Positions 42,772-51,861 are shown, counted from the first letter of the stretch. The stretch is DNA of 58,429 nt from Lichenicoccus sp964246745 (GCA_964246745.1 CAXTRK010000019.1:1-58429); one strand, 5' to 3'. The notes: generated from the letters alone by a model not told the origin. Program-made: numbers and translations.

Positions 42772-44556
42772 TCAGAGCTGAAGCGCCTGGGTGCGCACCA
42801 GCCGCGCATAGAGGCCGTCCAGCTCCAGCAGATCGGCATGGGTGCCGCATTCGGCCGCGCGTCCGTCGCTGAGCGCCACCACCAGATCCGCCGAGCGCAC
42901 CGTCGACAGCCGGTGCGCCACGATGATGGTGGTGCGGCCTTGGCGCAAGCGGGCTAGCGCTTCCTGAACGACCGCTTCGCTCTCGGTGTCGAGCGCGCTG
43001 GTGGCCTCGTCGAGCAGCAGCAGGCGCGGGTCGCGCAGCAGCGCGCGGGCCAGCGCCACACGCTGCCGCTGCCCACCGGAGAGGCGCTGTCCGCCGGTGC
43101 CGACGCGTGTGTCAAAGCCTTCCGGCATCGCCTCGATGAAATCCTCGGCGGCGGCGGCGCGGGCCGCCTTGCGCAGCTCGCCGTCCGAGGCTTGCGGTCG
43201 GCCCATGCGGATATTGGCCGCGATGGTGGTATCGAACAGCAACGTATCCTGACTGACATAGGCGATCGCGCCGCGCAGCGCCGCGATCCGCAGGTCGCGA
43301 AGATCGACGCCGTCAAGCAGGATGCGGCCGCCGCTTGCATCGTGCAGGCGTGGGATCAGCGACAGGGCGGTCGACTTGCCGGCGCCGGAGGGTCCGACCA
43401 GCGCCACCGTCATGCCGGGCGCAGCCTCGAAATCGAGGCCGCGCAGCCCCTGGCGGCCGTCCGGATAGGCGAAAGAGACGTTCTCGAAACGCAGATGGCC
43501 GCGGCCGGGCGGCAGCGGACGGGCGCTGGGCGCCTCCAGGACGTCAGGCGGCTCGTCAATCACGCTGAAGATTCGCACCAGGCCGGCGAGCCCCTCCTGC
43601 ACGGCGGCGTTGAGCGATCCGAGCGCCCGCAGCGGCCGAGAGGCCAGCAGCAAGGCGGCGACGAAGCCGGAAAAGTTGCCCAAGGTGGCGCCCCCGGTGG
43701 CGGCGCGCCAGCCGGCGAAGCCCAGCACGGCGGCGACCGCGGCACCCCCCAGCACTTCGAGGACCGGATCGACGCGCGCGCGGCCGCGGGAGATGCGCAG
43801 GAAGGCGCGGTGCAGCAGGTCGAAGGAGAGCCTGGCCCGGGCCTCCTCCGACGGTTCCAGGCGATAGACGCGCACCGTGCGTGCCTGGGCGAAGCTTTCG
43901 TTGAGCAGGGTGGCGGTATCGCCAATCTGCTCCTGCATGCCGCCCGAGGCGCGACGCACGCGCTTGCCGATACGCTGGATCGGCACGGCGGCGAGGGGAT
44001 AGAGCAGTGCCGCAATCAAGCTCAGCTCCCAATCCATGTAGAACATGGTGCAGACCAGGCCGAACACGGTCACGGTATCGCCGAGCGAATTGACCGCGCG
44101 TATCATTGCCTCGCGTATGGTGATGGCATCGGTGGTGAAGCGTGCGGCGAGCTGCGCCGGCGCCTCTCGCTCGATGCGGGCGACGTCGGCGCGGATCAGG
44201 TGGCCGAACATGCGTCCTTGCAGGTTGCGTATGACAATCAGCACCAGGTTCTGCACCGAGACGCTCTGGCCGTATTGCGACGCCGCCTTCAGCGTCGTGA
44301 TCAGCAGCACCAAAGCCGGCACCTGGTAGAGGATTCGCGGATCATGCGCCGCGAACATGTCCAGCGCTCGGCTGATCACCAGCGGGTAAAGGCTGGTCAG
44401 GCCGGCCATCAATGCGGTGAGCACCAGCACGGCGAGCAGGTGGCCGCGATGTCGGCGGACCTCCTCTCGCCAAAGGCGACGCAGCAGCGTCATACTTGCC
44501 GGGTGCGGCGCCTCGCGATCGTCCGCTCGCGTCGCGGTGAAGGGTATCGCGTCCAT
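42772..44556 (-). CDS. MsbA-like ABC exporter (fused membrane and ATPase domains)
   Basis: A 594-residue half-transporter. Residues about 30-320 hold six transmembrane helices; the ATPase follows with Walker A GPSGAGKSTALSL, Q-loop VSQDTLLFD, signature RLSGGQRQRVALARAL, Walker B LLLLDEATSALD and H-loop VAHRLSTV. It most resembles lipid A/lipid flippases of the MsbA group, but multidrug export is possible. The ATG at 44556 starts a conserved cytoplasmic N-terminus; upstream sequence to 44643 is Pro/Arg-rich and unlikely to be coding. Forms an operon with the sulfotransferase gene. Confidence 0.9.
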   Translation of the reverse strand: MDAIPFTATRADDREAPHPASMTLLRRLWREEVRRHRGHLLAVLVLTALMAGLTSLYPLVISRALDMFAAHDPRILYQVPALVLLITTLKAASQYGQSVSVQNLVLIVIRNLQGRMFGHLIRADVARIEREAPAQLAARFTTDAITIREAMIRAVNSLGDTVTVFGLVCTMFYMDWELSLIAALLYPLAAVPIQRIGKRVRRASGGMQEQIGDTATLLNESFAQARTVRVYRLEPSEEARARLSFDLLHRAFLRISRGRARVDPVLEVLGGAAVAAVLGFAGWRAATGGATLGNFSGFVAALLLASRPLRALGSLNAAVQEGLAGLVRIFSVIDEPPDVLEAPSARPLPPGRGHLRFENVSFAYPDGRQGLRGLDFEAAPGMTVALVGPSGAGKSTALSLIPRLHDASGGRILLDGVDLRDLRIAALRGAIAYVSQDTLLFDTTIAANIRMGRPQASDGELRKAARAAAAEDFIEAMPEGFDTRVGTGGQRLSGGQRQRVALARALLRDPRLLLLDEATSALDTESEAVVQEALARLRQGRTTIIVAHRLSTVRSADLVVALSDGRAAECGTHADLLELDGLYARLVRTQALQL

Positions 44557-44763
44557 CCGCGGCGTCCTAGCAGGCGGGGCGGCCGGGGGGAAGAACGCGG
44601 GCCGGAGCGGTGCCCTCCATTGGCGCGTCCGTACTCGGCTCACCAGTACGGTCGAGCTAGTCAGACTAGGCCACGTGCATCAGGACAACGGGAGGGGCTC
44701 TGTCTATGGATACCGGCGTTTTCGTTCTGTCCGCGCTGTGGACATCTCGTCGAGGATAAAGTC

Positions 44764-46650
44764 ATGGCCTCGGCTTCTCCGCCACCTGCATCCGACCGAC
44801 ACCAGCTCCAGCAGATTGTCGCCGGTCTGACCGAGGGCGTCATCCTGGTCGATTCGGATCAGGTGTTGATCTGGGCCAATCCAGCGGCGCTGGCGATGCA
44901 CGGGGTCGCGACATTGGCGGAACTCGGCGGCGACGTCGATGCCTACCGAGCGCGCTTCAGCCTGCAATACCGCAACAACCACAAGCTGCGCAGAGGCGAT
45001 TACCCGATCGAGCGTGTCATCGCCGGCGAGGCGTTCCACGACGTGGTGGTGGAGGTGACGCCGCCGGGTTCGCACGAACCGAGTTGGGTGCACCGGGTGC
45101 GCAGCCTGGTGCTGACGCATCGCACGGGCGAACCGGATTGCCTGGTTCTGATCCTGACGGACATCACCGAGCAGTTCGAAGCGGAGGAGCGCTTCGAGTC
45201 GTCGTTCAACGTCAATCCGGCGCCAGGTATCATCTGCCGGGCCGCGGACGGGCTTTTCATCAAGGTCAATCGCGGCTTTCTTGATCTGACCGGGTTCTCG
45301 AAGCGGGAAGTCATCGGCCGGTCGTTCAGCAATCTCGACCTGCTGTCAGAGTCGCCGCATCGACAAGCGGGACTGACCCTGATGGCCAAAGGTGAGCCAA
45401 TTCCACAGTCGGAGGCGCGCCTGCAGACCGCGGAAGGACACTACAAGGCGGTCATTGTCGCCGGCCAGCCGATCAAGGTCAACGATCAGGCATGCATGCT
45501 GTTCACCTTCATCGATCTCGATCCGATGCGCGCGGCCGAAGCCGCCTTGCGCGAAACCGAGCGGCGTGCGCGTGCCAGCTTTGAGACGCTCTACACCGAA
45601 ACGCCCGTGGCGTTGCATTCGCTTGATCCCGAGCAACGCATCATCAGCGTCAGCAATCGCTGGCTGGAGCTGCTCGGCTACGCACGGGACGACGTGCTCG
45701 GCAGAAAGATCACGGACTTCATGACCAAAGCGGCGGCGGCACGACATACGGCGGAAGGTTGGCCAGAGTTGCTGCGCCAGGGCTTCGTGCGCGATCAGGA
45801 ATACCATTTCGTCAAGGCGGGCGGCGAGACCGCCGACATGCTGGTCTCCGCGCAGATCGGCCGCGACGAGAGCGGCGCCTTCACACGGGCGATGGCCTTT
45901 CTTAACGACATCACCGAGCGCAAGCACAGCGAGGACCGGTTTGAAAAAGCCTTCCGGCTGGCGCCGGTGCCGACGCTGCTCTGCTCGATGGAACGCATCC
46001 AGCCGATGATCGCCAACGAGGCGTTTCTGAGCGGCTTGGGCTACACGGCCGAAGATCTCGCGGGCGGTGGCGCGCAGGGCGTCAAACTATGGGAAGACAA
46101 AAGCGCGCGGGACTGTCTTGAAGCCGATTTGCGGCAGGGCACGCGCGTGCGCAACCGTGACGCGCGGATCGTTTGCGGCAACGGGACGGTGATGGATTGC
46201 CTGGTTTCCGCGGAACTCGTCGTGCTGCTCGGGCAAAAATGCGTGCTGTTGGTCTTGCAGGACGTGACCGAACGGCGCCGTTTCGAGACGCAGTTGTTCG
46301 AGGCGATCGAAGCGGTGATGCAGGACACCTCCTGGTTCAGCCGGACAGTGATTGAGAAATTGGCGCAACTGCGGCAGCCGCAGCCTGGGCGCGCGACGGC
46401 GGCGCCGCTTGACGCCTTGACCAGGCGGGAGCGCGAAATTCTTGGCCATGTCAGCGAGGGCTTGAAAGATAGCGAGATCGCGGTGCGTCTCGGCCTGTCG
46501 AAAAGCACAGTGCGCAACCACCTGGCGGCCCTCTACGCGAAGGTCGGCGTGCATAGCCGCGGCGCCGCGATCGTTTGGGCACGCGAGCGCGGCGTCAGCA
46601 GCGCACGACCTATCGGCAGAGGCAAGCCAACGCTGTCCCGTACTGGTTGA
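44764..46650 (+). CDS. Multi-PAS transcriptional regulator with LuxR-type HTH
   Basis: A 628-residue soluble sensor-regulator. Four PAS-like repeats can be seen, each ending in a coiled linker such as DITEQFEAEERFESSF, LDPMRAAEAALRETERRARA, DITERKHSEDRFEKAF and DVTERRRFETQLFEA. The last 70 residues are a LuxR/GerE helix-turn-helix: LTRREREILGHVSEGLKDSE, RLGLSKSTVRNHLAALYAKV. No receiver or kinase domain is present, so ligands or redox state would be sensed directly by PAS domains. GAGG lies 8 nt upstream of the ATG at 44764. It heads the stress-gene run on the same strand and is a likely controller of it. Confidence 0.88.
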   Translation: MASASPPPASDRHQLQQIVAGLTEGVILVDSDQVLIWANPAALAMHGVATLAELGGDVDAYRARFSLQYRNNHKLRRGDYPIERVIAGEAFHDVVVEVTPPGSHEPSWVHRVRSLVLTHRTGEPDCLVLILTDITEQFEAEERFESSFNVNPAPGIICRAADGLFIKVNRGFLDLTGFSKREVIGRSFSNLDLLSESPHRQAGLTLMAKGEPIPQSEARLQTAEGHYKAVIVAGQPIKVNDQACMLFTFIDLDPMRAAEAALRETERRARASFETLYTETPVALHSLDPEQRIISVSNRWLELLGYARDDVLGRKITDFMTKAAAARHTAEGWPELLRQGFVRDQEYHFVKAGGETADMLVSAQIGRDESGAFTRAMAFLNDITERKHSEDRFEKAFRLAPVPTLLCSMERIQPMIANEAFLSGLGYTAEDLAGGGAQGVKLWEDKSARDCLEADLRQGTRVRNRDARIVCGNGTVMDCLVSAELVVLLGQKCVLLVLQDVTERRRFETQLFEAIEAVMQDTSWFSRTVIEKLAQLRQPQPGRATAAPLDALTRREREILGHVSEGLKDSEIAVRLGLSKSTVRNHLAALYAKVGVHSRGAAIVWARERGVSSARPIGRGKPTLSRTG

Positions 46651-46756
46651 CCTGCACCAGACGATTTAGGGCGCATGCCTCTCACGGTCAGGACTGGCAG
46701 CCGCTACATCACGAAACAATGCCAGCCGGAGTTGTTGGCACCGCCGGGAGAAGATC

Positions 46757-46978
46757 ATGGCTGAGACACGGCTGCCGCCACCTGACAAAAAGACCGCGGT
46801 CAAAAGAATACAAGGTTCGATCACGGAAGCATTCGGAAAGCTGACGGGAGACAAGGCAACGCAAGGGAGGGGAGCCGCGCAGAAACGAGAGGCGGAGGCT
46901 GACGCCCGTGCGGCAAGCCGCGACAAAGGCAAGGATGCTCTCTCCCGTGTAATGGCAGGTGCCGCATGTCCGACCTGA
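46757..46978 (+). CDS. CsbD-like stress protein
   Basis: A 73-residue hydrophilic protein with KRIQGSITEAFGKLTGDKAT, the core of CsbD general-stress proteins. It is rich in Lys, Ala, Asp and Glu. GGGAGAAG lies just before the ATG. Its end overlaps the start of the next DUF2382 gene by 13 nt. CsbD proteins are induced by the general stress response in many bacteria; function unknown. Confidence 0.8.
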   Translation: MAETRLPPPDKKTAVKRIQGSITEAFGKLTGDKATQGRGAAQKREAEADARAASRDKGKDALSRVMAGAACPT

Positions 46979-47451
46979 CATCATCAGCGGCGCATGGCGT
47001 GCCGACCGACGAGCGCGAGCAATCGGAACAGGTGCTGAAGCTTCACGTCGAGGAGGTGGCGGTATCCCGCCGGCGCATCGAGGGTGACACCGTCCGCGTT
47101 AGAACCGCCGTTCATACGCATGAGGAACTGGTCGAGGAGGACGTGCACCATGAGCACGTGAGTGTAAGCCGCGTCGCCATCGGCCGCGTGGTCGAAACCG
47201 TTCCGGACATCCGCCAGGAGGGTGATGTCATGATCATTCCTGTGGTCGAGGAAGAAATTGTGGTGCAGAGACGGCTTATCCTTAAAGAGGAAATCCATGT
47301 GCACCGTCAGAAAGTTGCGGAACTGTACCGGGAAACCGTCGTTCTAAGGCGCGAGAACGCTGTAATCGAACGTGTTCCCAGCGTTGATTCGCCAACAAGA
47401 CCACATGTCGATACCGAATTATCAACGGACAAGAAACCAGGAGCTTTCTGA
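46966..47451 (+). CDS. DUF2382 (YsnF/AvaK) domain protein
   Basis: A 161-residue protein whose residues about 20-125 match DUF2382: LKLHVEEVAVSRRRIEGDTV, repeated Val/Glu strands, MIIPVVEEEIVVQRRLILKE and EIHVHRQ. The domain is a stress-linked beta-rich module of unknown function. Its stop shares one base with the ATG of the next DUF2382 gene (TGATG), indicating coupled translation. Confidence 0.83.
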   Translation: MSDLTSSAAHGVPTDEREQSEQVLKLHVEEVAVSRRRIEGDTVRVRTAVHTHEELVEEDVHHEHVSVSRVAIGRVVETVPDIRQEGDVMIIPVVEEEIVVQRRLILKEEIHVHRQKVAELYRETVVLRRENAVIERVPSVDSPTRPHVDTELSTDKKPGAF

Positions 47452-48236
47452 TGACTGACGAAACCATCGTAGCTGTCTTTGACACCGCGGCGCATGCCGA
47501 TGCGGCTGTTCGTGACCTTATCGCCGCCAATGTTCCATCGGACGCGATCAGCAAGCATGCCGGTGGCGCCACGGCCGGCGGCGCCGCCGCCACCACTGCG
47601 CCGGGACAAAAACAAGGGTTCTGGTCCAATATGTTCGGCGGCGAGCCCGATCATGACACCACGGTCTATGACCGCAGCGTGGAGGCCGGATCGACCGTTG
47701 TGACGGTGAAGACTCCCGACGAGTATGTGACCGCGGTGACGGATATTCTGGAGCGTCACGGTCCTATCGATCTGGACGAGCGCGCTGCCAGTTATGGGCT
47801 GACGCAGACGACGACGACAACCACGCAGCAGACTCAGCCGACGCGTGGCGCGACATCGAACAACGATACCATGCAGCTCGCCGAGGAGCAGCTTGTCGTT
47901 GGCAAGCGCGCGGTAAACCGCGGCAACACGCGTATCCGCCGCTTTGTGGTGGAGACGCCTGTCGAGGAGCAGGTCACGTTGCGCGACGAGACCGTGCAAA
48001 TCCAGCGCCGTGCTGTGCAAGGCGATCGTGCGGCAAGTGATGCCGCGTTTACCGACCGAACGATTGAGGTCACCGAGATGGGTGAGGAAGCCGTCGTCGG
48101 CAAGTCCGCCCATGTCTATGAGGAGGTTGCCGTGCGCAAGGAAGCGACGGAGCATACCGAGACGGTGAAGGACACGGTCCGTCGTGAAGAGGTTGAGGTT
48201 ACGAAGGACTCGGAGACGCGCTCAACACGGATCTAG
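47451..48236 (+). CDS. DUF2382 protein with N-terminal YflT/17M-like domain
   Basis: A 261-residue protein. The N-terminal part (TIVAVFDTAAHADAAVRDLI, STVVTVKTPDEYVTAVTDIL) resembles the heat-induced YflT/general stress 17M domain. A Thr/Gln-rich linker (TQTTTTTTQQTQPTRG) leads to a C-terminal DUF2382 domain (MQLAEEQLVVGKRAVNRGNT, FVVETPVEEQVTLRDETVQI, EVAVRKEATEHTETVKDTVR). This domain order is common in YsnF-type stress proteins. Second of two adjacent DUF2382 genes. Confidence 0.82.
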   Translation: MTDETIVAVFDTAAHADAAVRDLIAANVPSDAISKHAGGATAGGAAATTAPGQKQGFWSNMFGGEPDHDTTVYDRSVEAGSTVVTVKTPDEYVTAVTDILERHGPIDLDERAASYGLTQTTTTTTQQTQPTRGATSNNDTMQLAEEQLVVGKRAVNRGNTRIRRFVVETPVEEQVTLRDETVQIQRRAVQGDRAASDAAFTDRTIEVTEMGEEAVVGKSAHVYEEVAVRKEATEHTETVKDTVRREEVEVTKDSETRSTRI

Positions 48237-48287
48237 CGAGATAGCCGGCGGAGTTCACGTGTCAGCCATGGTGCGTGGCTCCGCCGC

Positions 48288-48305
48288 AGGCATTCCATGC
48301 CTTTT
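48288..48305 (+). terminator. Possible weak terminator after the DUF2382 pair
   Basis: AGGCA-TTCCA-TGCCT followed by TTT, a short 5-bp stem with a T run, between the second DUF2382 gene and the next gene. A longer imperfect hairpin (CGGCGGAG ... CTCCGCCG) lies just before it. The stem is short, so the call is weak. Confidence 0.25.
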
Positions 48306-48343
48306 CGTGATGAAGACACGATGATAAACGAGGATTTTACGTT

Positions 48344-48730
48344 ATGAGAGTTTCGCTACCAGCACTCCTGTTCATGGGAGCGCTTGCTGTCTCGACGGCC
48401 GCCGCGGCGCAAATCGCGAACAATGCATCGGGTTCGTCTAACGGCGGCAACACCATGTCAAACCCCAACAATGCAAGGAGTGGCAAGGCGGCCGCCGGTG
48501 GAAACGACAACCAGGCAGTCGCCACCACGAGCATGAGCGCGTCGCAGCCGGCGCATGGAAGCAATTCCTTCACAAGAGGCGAGGCTCGGGACCGGATCAG
48601 CAATCACGGTTTCCAGAACGTGACGGCGCTGCACTTGAATTCGCACGGCGTCTGGTGGGGCAAGGCGATGAAAGATGGGCAGTCGGTGAAGGTGTGGCTC
48701 GATTATAAGGGTAATGTCGGGCAGTCGTAG
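48344..48730 (+). CDS. Secreted small hypothetical protein
   Basis: A 128-residue protein with a signal peptide (MRVSLPALLFMGALAVSTAA, cleavage likely after AAA). A Asn/Ser/Gly-rich low-complexity stretch is followed by a small folded end: TRGEARDRISNHGFQNVTAL, HGVWWGKAMKDGQSVKVWLD. That end looks like a PepSY-type or similar beta-alpha module with solvent-exposed Trp pair. I do not recognise a named family. It sits within the stress island. Confidence 0.65.
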   Translation: MRVSLPALLFMGALAVSTAAAAQIANNASGSSNGGNTMSNPNNARSGKAAAGGNDNQAVATTSMSASQPAHGSNSFTRGEARDRISNHGFQNVTALHLNSHGVWWGKAMKDGQSVKVWLDYKGNVGQS

Positions 48731-48777
48731 CCGCCACTCTTCGCACCCGAGCAATCCAAATTTTCAGGAGGCCACGC

Positions 48778-49407
48778 ATGGCTCAGCGGACATTCACTCA
48801 TCTCTACGACAGCCACGAAGAAGCGGCGCGTACCGTCAGCGCGCTTGAAAGCGCAGGTATTCCACACAGCGATATCAGTATTGTCAGCAACAACGTGGAC
48901 AACCGCCATGCCGGCGCCGCTACCACAGCCGGCACCGGAACGCAGGAAGGCACGGCGGCGGGGACCGGAGCATCGGCCGGAACGCTCGTCGGCGGCGGCA
49001 TCGGATTGGTGACGGGAATTGGACTATTGGCGATTCCGGGTGTTGGTCCCGTGGTCGCGGCAGGCTGGCTGATCGCCACTCTTTCGGGCGCCGGCATCGG
49101 CGCTGCCGGCGGCGGTATCCTGGGATCGTTGGTGCATCACGGCGTGCCTGAAGAACACGCGCATGCCTACTCAGAGGGTGTCCGACGCGGCGGCTCTCTG
49201 GTCACGGTGCGTGGCGACGAGACTCAGGCGGCGCGCATCGAGGCGGTTCTCGATGGGCGCAGGGTCGCGGCCGTCGATGTTGACGCTCGTCGGGCCGAGT
49301 ATCAAAGCACCGGCTGGGAGCGGTTTGAGGAAACCGCACCGCATTACAGTCCGGAGCAGATCAGCGAAGAGCGCAACAGGCGTGGTACGGTGATCAGGCC
49401 GGATTGA
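48778..49407 (+). CDS. General stress protein 17M-like protein with glycine-zipper segment
   Basis: A 209-residue protein with a strong AGGAGG site. Residues 1-40 (FTHLYDSHEEAARTVSALES, SDISIVSNN) are like the YflT/17M domain, then a long Gly/Ala-rich hydrophobic stretch with two helical hairpins (LVGGGIGLVTGIGLLAIPGV, GPVVAAGWLIATLSGAGIGA) and a regulatory-looking tail (GVRRGGSLVTVRGDETQAAR). It probably inserts in or near the membrane. Known relatives are general stress proteins of unknown mechanism. Confidence 0.75.
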   Translation: MAQRTFTHLYDSHEEAARTVSALESAGIPHSDISIVSNNVDNRHAGAATTAGTGTQEGTAAGTGASAGTLVGGGIGLVTGIGLLAIPGVGPVVAAGWLIATLSGAGIGAAGGGILGSLVHHGVPEEHAHAYSEGVRRGGSLVTVRGDETQAARIEAVLDGRRVAAVDVDARRAEYQSTGWERFEETAPHYSPEQISEERNRRGTVIRPD

Positions 49408-49439
49408 CGCCTTTAGCAGACTGAACGGGGGGGAAACTG

Positions 49440-49976
49440 ATGGCCGACAACGACAAAGCGGATGCCATCGCGCACGGCGCCAGAGGTGTGCAAGCCGCTG
49501 GCGACGCTGTCCGACAGGCCGGCGAGAAGGTTGGCCAAGCTGGAGCCGAGGCGGCGGGACATGCGCGCGACCTGGCTGGAGACGCGCGTGACACCGGTGC
49601 GGCGCTGGCTGGCGCGGTCGGGGAAAAGCTTCAATCCGCGGCCGAGGACGGAAGACAGTCTCTTGCCGAACAAATCGACGATGTTGCCCGCGCGGTACAT
49701 CGGTCCGGCACGCAATTGGAGGGCCATCAGGACTGGGCGGCCCATCTCGTGGAAAGGGGGGCTGCGGAACTCGGCACGCTTGCGCAGACCCTTCGGAAGA
49801 ATGATTTGCGAGGATTGATGCAGGGTCTGCAAGGCTTGGCTCGCAGGCAGCCTGCTTTGTTCACCGGCGCGTCGTTGGCGGCGGGATTTGCATTGGCGCG
49901 AGTCGGGCGTGTCGCTGCTGCCGACCTCTCCAAAGATGACCTGCCGAACATGCCGGAGGTCAAAGTTGGACAATAG
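49440..49976 (+). CDS. LEA-like/nutrient-deprivation-induced protein
   Basis: A 178-residue hydrophilic protein whose first 80 residues are an Ala/Gly/Asp-rich amphipathic helix pattern (AAGDAVRQAGEKVGQAGAEA, LQSAAEDGRQSLAEQIDDVA) reminiscent of LEA proteins. The second half (LRKNDLRGLMQGLQGLARRQ, PALFTGASLAAGFALARVGR) resembles a domain found in nutrient-deprivation-induced proteins of alphaproteobacteria, with a short hydrophobic segment. It precedes the holin-X-like gene by 4 nt. Confidence 0.7.
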   Translation: MADNDKADAIAHGARGVQAAGDAVRQAGEKVGQAGAEAAGHARDLAGDARDTGAALAGAVGEKLQSAAEDGRQSLAEQIDDVARAVHRSGTQLEGHQDWAAHLVERGAAELGTLAQTLRKNDLRGLMQGLQGLARRQPALFTGASLAAGFALARVGRVAAADLSKDDLPNMPEVKVGQ

Positions 49977-49980
49977 CGCG

Positions 49981-50361
49981 ATGGATGGCACGTATGGCCT
50001 CGGCACGATGTTTGGTCGTGTTTTCGAGGATGTGCAGGATCTCGTACGTGCAGAACTCAGGCTTGCCCGCGCGGAGTTGGACGAGAAACTCCATCGCGTT
50101 ATCATTGCGGCCGTTTTTCTTCTTGGCGGAGCTCTGCTGGCTTTTGCGGGGCTGGTTGTCGTGCTTGAAGGCGTGGCTGCGGTGCTCGCCTTGGTGCTGC
50201 CCGTATGGGCCGCCTCCTTGATCGTGGGAGTGCTGATCGTCACGGTCGGAGGCAGCTTTGCCTGGTTGGGTCTGAAGCAGCTTTCCCTCAAAACCCTGAC
50301 GCCCGACCGGATGACGGCCAGCCTGAAAAAGGACGTCTATGTCGTCAAGGAGCATATCTGA
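49981..50361 (+). CDS. Holin-X (Phage_holin_3_6) family membrane protein
   Basis: A 126-residue protein with an amphipathic N-terminus (VFEDVQDLVRAELRLARAEL) and two transmembrane helices (VIIAAVFLLGGALLAFAGLV and VWAASLIVGVLIVTVGGSFA). Family name is Phage_holin_3_6, but in this context, with DUF3618 just downstream, it is a chromosomal stress gene and not a phage gene. The ATG at 49981 starts the conserved part. Its stop overlaps the DUF3618 start. Confidence 0.82.
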   Translation: MDGTYGLGTMFGRVFEDVQDLVRAELRLARAELDEKLHRVIIAAVFLLGGALLAFAGLVVVLEGVAAVLALVLPVWAASLIVGVLIVTVGGSFAWLGLKQLSLKTLTPDRMTASLKKDVYVVKEHI

Positions 50362-51401
50362 TGTCTGAGAACCCGAGCACGCATGAGATCGAGGAAGATC
50401 TCTCTCGCACGCGGACACGTCTTGGCGGCCACCTGACTGAACTCCGGTCAAGGACCACGCCTGGCCAGGTGCTTGACGAATTGATGGTCTATTTTCGTGG
50501 CAAAGAAGGCGCTGAATTCGGACGCAACCTGATGGACGGCGTCCGAAGCAATCCACTTCCGGCGGCAATTACGGGAATCGGGCTGACTTGGCTCATGGCG
50601 TCTAATCCCGCCAGCAGACGGGTTGATCGAAGCCCGGCTGACTCAGGAACGAATCCTGACCGGGTCGAACGCGGCGGATGGGACAAAGTGGCGGCCGGTT
50701 ATGGCCGGACGCCGCACGATAGAGGTGTCAACACAGTTAAGCCGGAGCCGGTGCGGGAGCCCTATGAGACGGAGACCGCATTTTCCGCTCGTCTGGACAT
50801 TGCCCGGGCAAAGTCGCTCGGCATCGAGCGCGACCCGCACGAGAACGACGATGCGTTCAGGCAGCGTATTCAGGACGGCCTTGCGTCCGTGAAGCAGTCC
50901 GCCGTCGAGGTCAGCCACAATATGCGCGACAAGGTTGGCAACCTTGCAGGTTCGGTCAGTTCCACGGCCCAGCGGAGCGGTCAGTCGCTATCGCACGGCG
51001 GCCAAGCTGCGGGCGCCATGGGCGGCAACCTGGTGTCGACGCTGGTCGAGAGTCCCGTTCTGCTCGGGGCTCTTGGGCTCGCGGCCGGCGCCCTGCTCGG
51101 GGCGCTGCTGCCGCAATCGGACCAGGAGGGTGAGGCGCTCAGCGGTATCGCGGCACAAGCCCGCGACACGGCGACGGGGCTGGCACAGGAGGCAGTGGAC
51201 CGCGGCGGAGCGGTTGCGCAGTCGGTGGTTGATACCGGCCACGATAGCGCCGACGCCCATGGTCTCACCGGCGGCAGGAGCCCCGGCGCGTTCGTGGACG
51301 CGGCACTGGACGGCAGCCTTGCCGCGGACGCCAGACAGGTTGCCAAGGATGTGTTGCAGACCGGCGATAAGGCGGTCCGCGAGCAGACGGGCAAGGCGTG
51401 A
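50361..51401 (+). CDS. DUF3618 domain protein
   Basis: A 346-residue protein beginning with the DUF3618 helix pair (IEEDLSRTRTRLGGHLTELR). A short hydrophobic segment (PLPAAITGIGLTWLMA) follows, then a hydrophilic linker, and a C-terminal Ala/Gly-rich part with a second hydrophobic stretch (VLLGALGLAAGALLGALLPQ) and LEA-like repeats. Pairing with the holin-X-like gene directly upstream is the usual context of this domain. Confidence 0.82.
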   Translation: MSENPSTHEIEEDLSRTRTRLGGHLTELRSRTTPGQVLDELMVYFRGKEGAEFGRNLMDGVRSNPLPAAITGIGLTWLMASNPASRRVDRSPADSGTNPDRVERGGWDKVAAGYGRTPHDRGVNTVKPEPVREPYETETAFSARLDIARAKSLGIERDPHENDDAFRQRIQDGLASVKQSAVEVSHNMRDKVGNLAGSVSSTAQRSGQSLSHGGQAAGAMGGNLVSTLVESPVLLGALGLAAGALLGALLPQSDQEGEALSGIAAQARDTATGLAQEAVDRGGAVAQSVVDTGHDSADAHGLTGGRSPGAFVDAALDGSLAADARQVAKDVLQTGDKAVREQTGKA

Positions 51402-51443
51402 CAAACGACATCATGATGGCGCCGGCAATAGGGAGTGGCGGAC

Positions 51444-51857
51444 ATGAGTATTCTTGAATCAGTAATCGGCGACGTGATGGGAGGCGGCGGCGGTGCCTCG
51501 CCGATGGGAGGCATTCTCAAGGACATCCTCGGTGGTGGACAGGCCGGCGGTGGAATGGGCGCGCAGGGAATGATGGGCGGCGGCGCCGCAGGAGGTTTGG
51601 GCGGCTTGGTGTCGAAGTTCGAGCAGGCGGGATTGGGCCATGTCGCGCAATCCTGGGTTGGCAACGGCCCCAACCAGTCCGTGTCGCCCCAGCAACTACA
51701 AGGCGTGTTTGGTCAGGATCAGGTCCAGAACATGGCCGGTCAGGCTGGAATGGAACCGCACGACTTCCTGTCGCAATTGAGCCAACACCTGCCAAACGCT
51801 GTTCATGGCATGACACCCGACGGCCAGATGCCGAGCGACGATACAAACTCGTTCTGA
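51444..51857 (+). CDS. YidB-family (DUF937) protein
   Basis: A 137-residue protein. A Gly/Met-rich N-terminal stretch (GGGGGASPMGGILKDILGGG) leads to the conserved YidB core: GLGGLVSKFEQAGLGHVAQS, WVGNGPNQSVSPQQLQGVFG and LSQHLPNAVHGMTPDGQMP. Function unknown; members are small soluble proteins. The ATG at 51444 follows GGAG. Last intact gene of the stress island. Confidence 0.87.
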   Translation: MSILESVIGDVMGGGGGASPMGGILKDILGGGQAGGGMGAQGMMGGGAAGGLGGLVSKFEQAGLGHVAQSWVGNGPNQSVSPQQLQGVFGQDQVQNMAGQAGMEPHDFLSQLSQHLPNAVHGMTPDGQMPSDDTNSF

Positions 51858-51861
51858 GCGG

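Noticed and set aside
46651..46756. EcfG-type general stress promoter ahead of the stress genes
   Set aside because: I looked for GGAAC followed at 16-17 nt by CGTT here and before the following genes and did not find a convincing match.
49981..50361. Holin-like gene as evidence of a prophage
   Set aside because: No other phage gene is nearby, and the family with DUF3618 is a common chromosomal pair.
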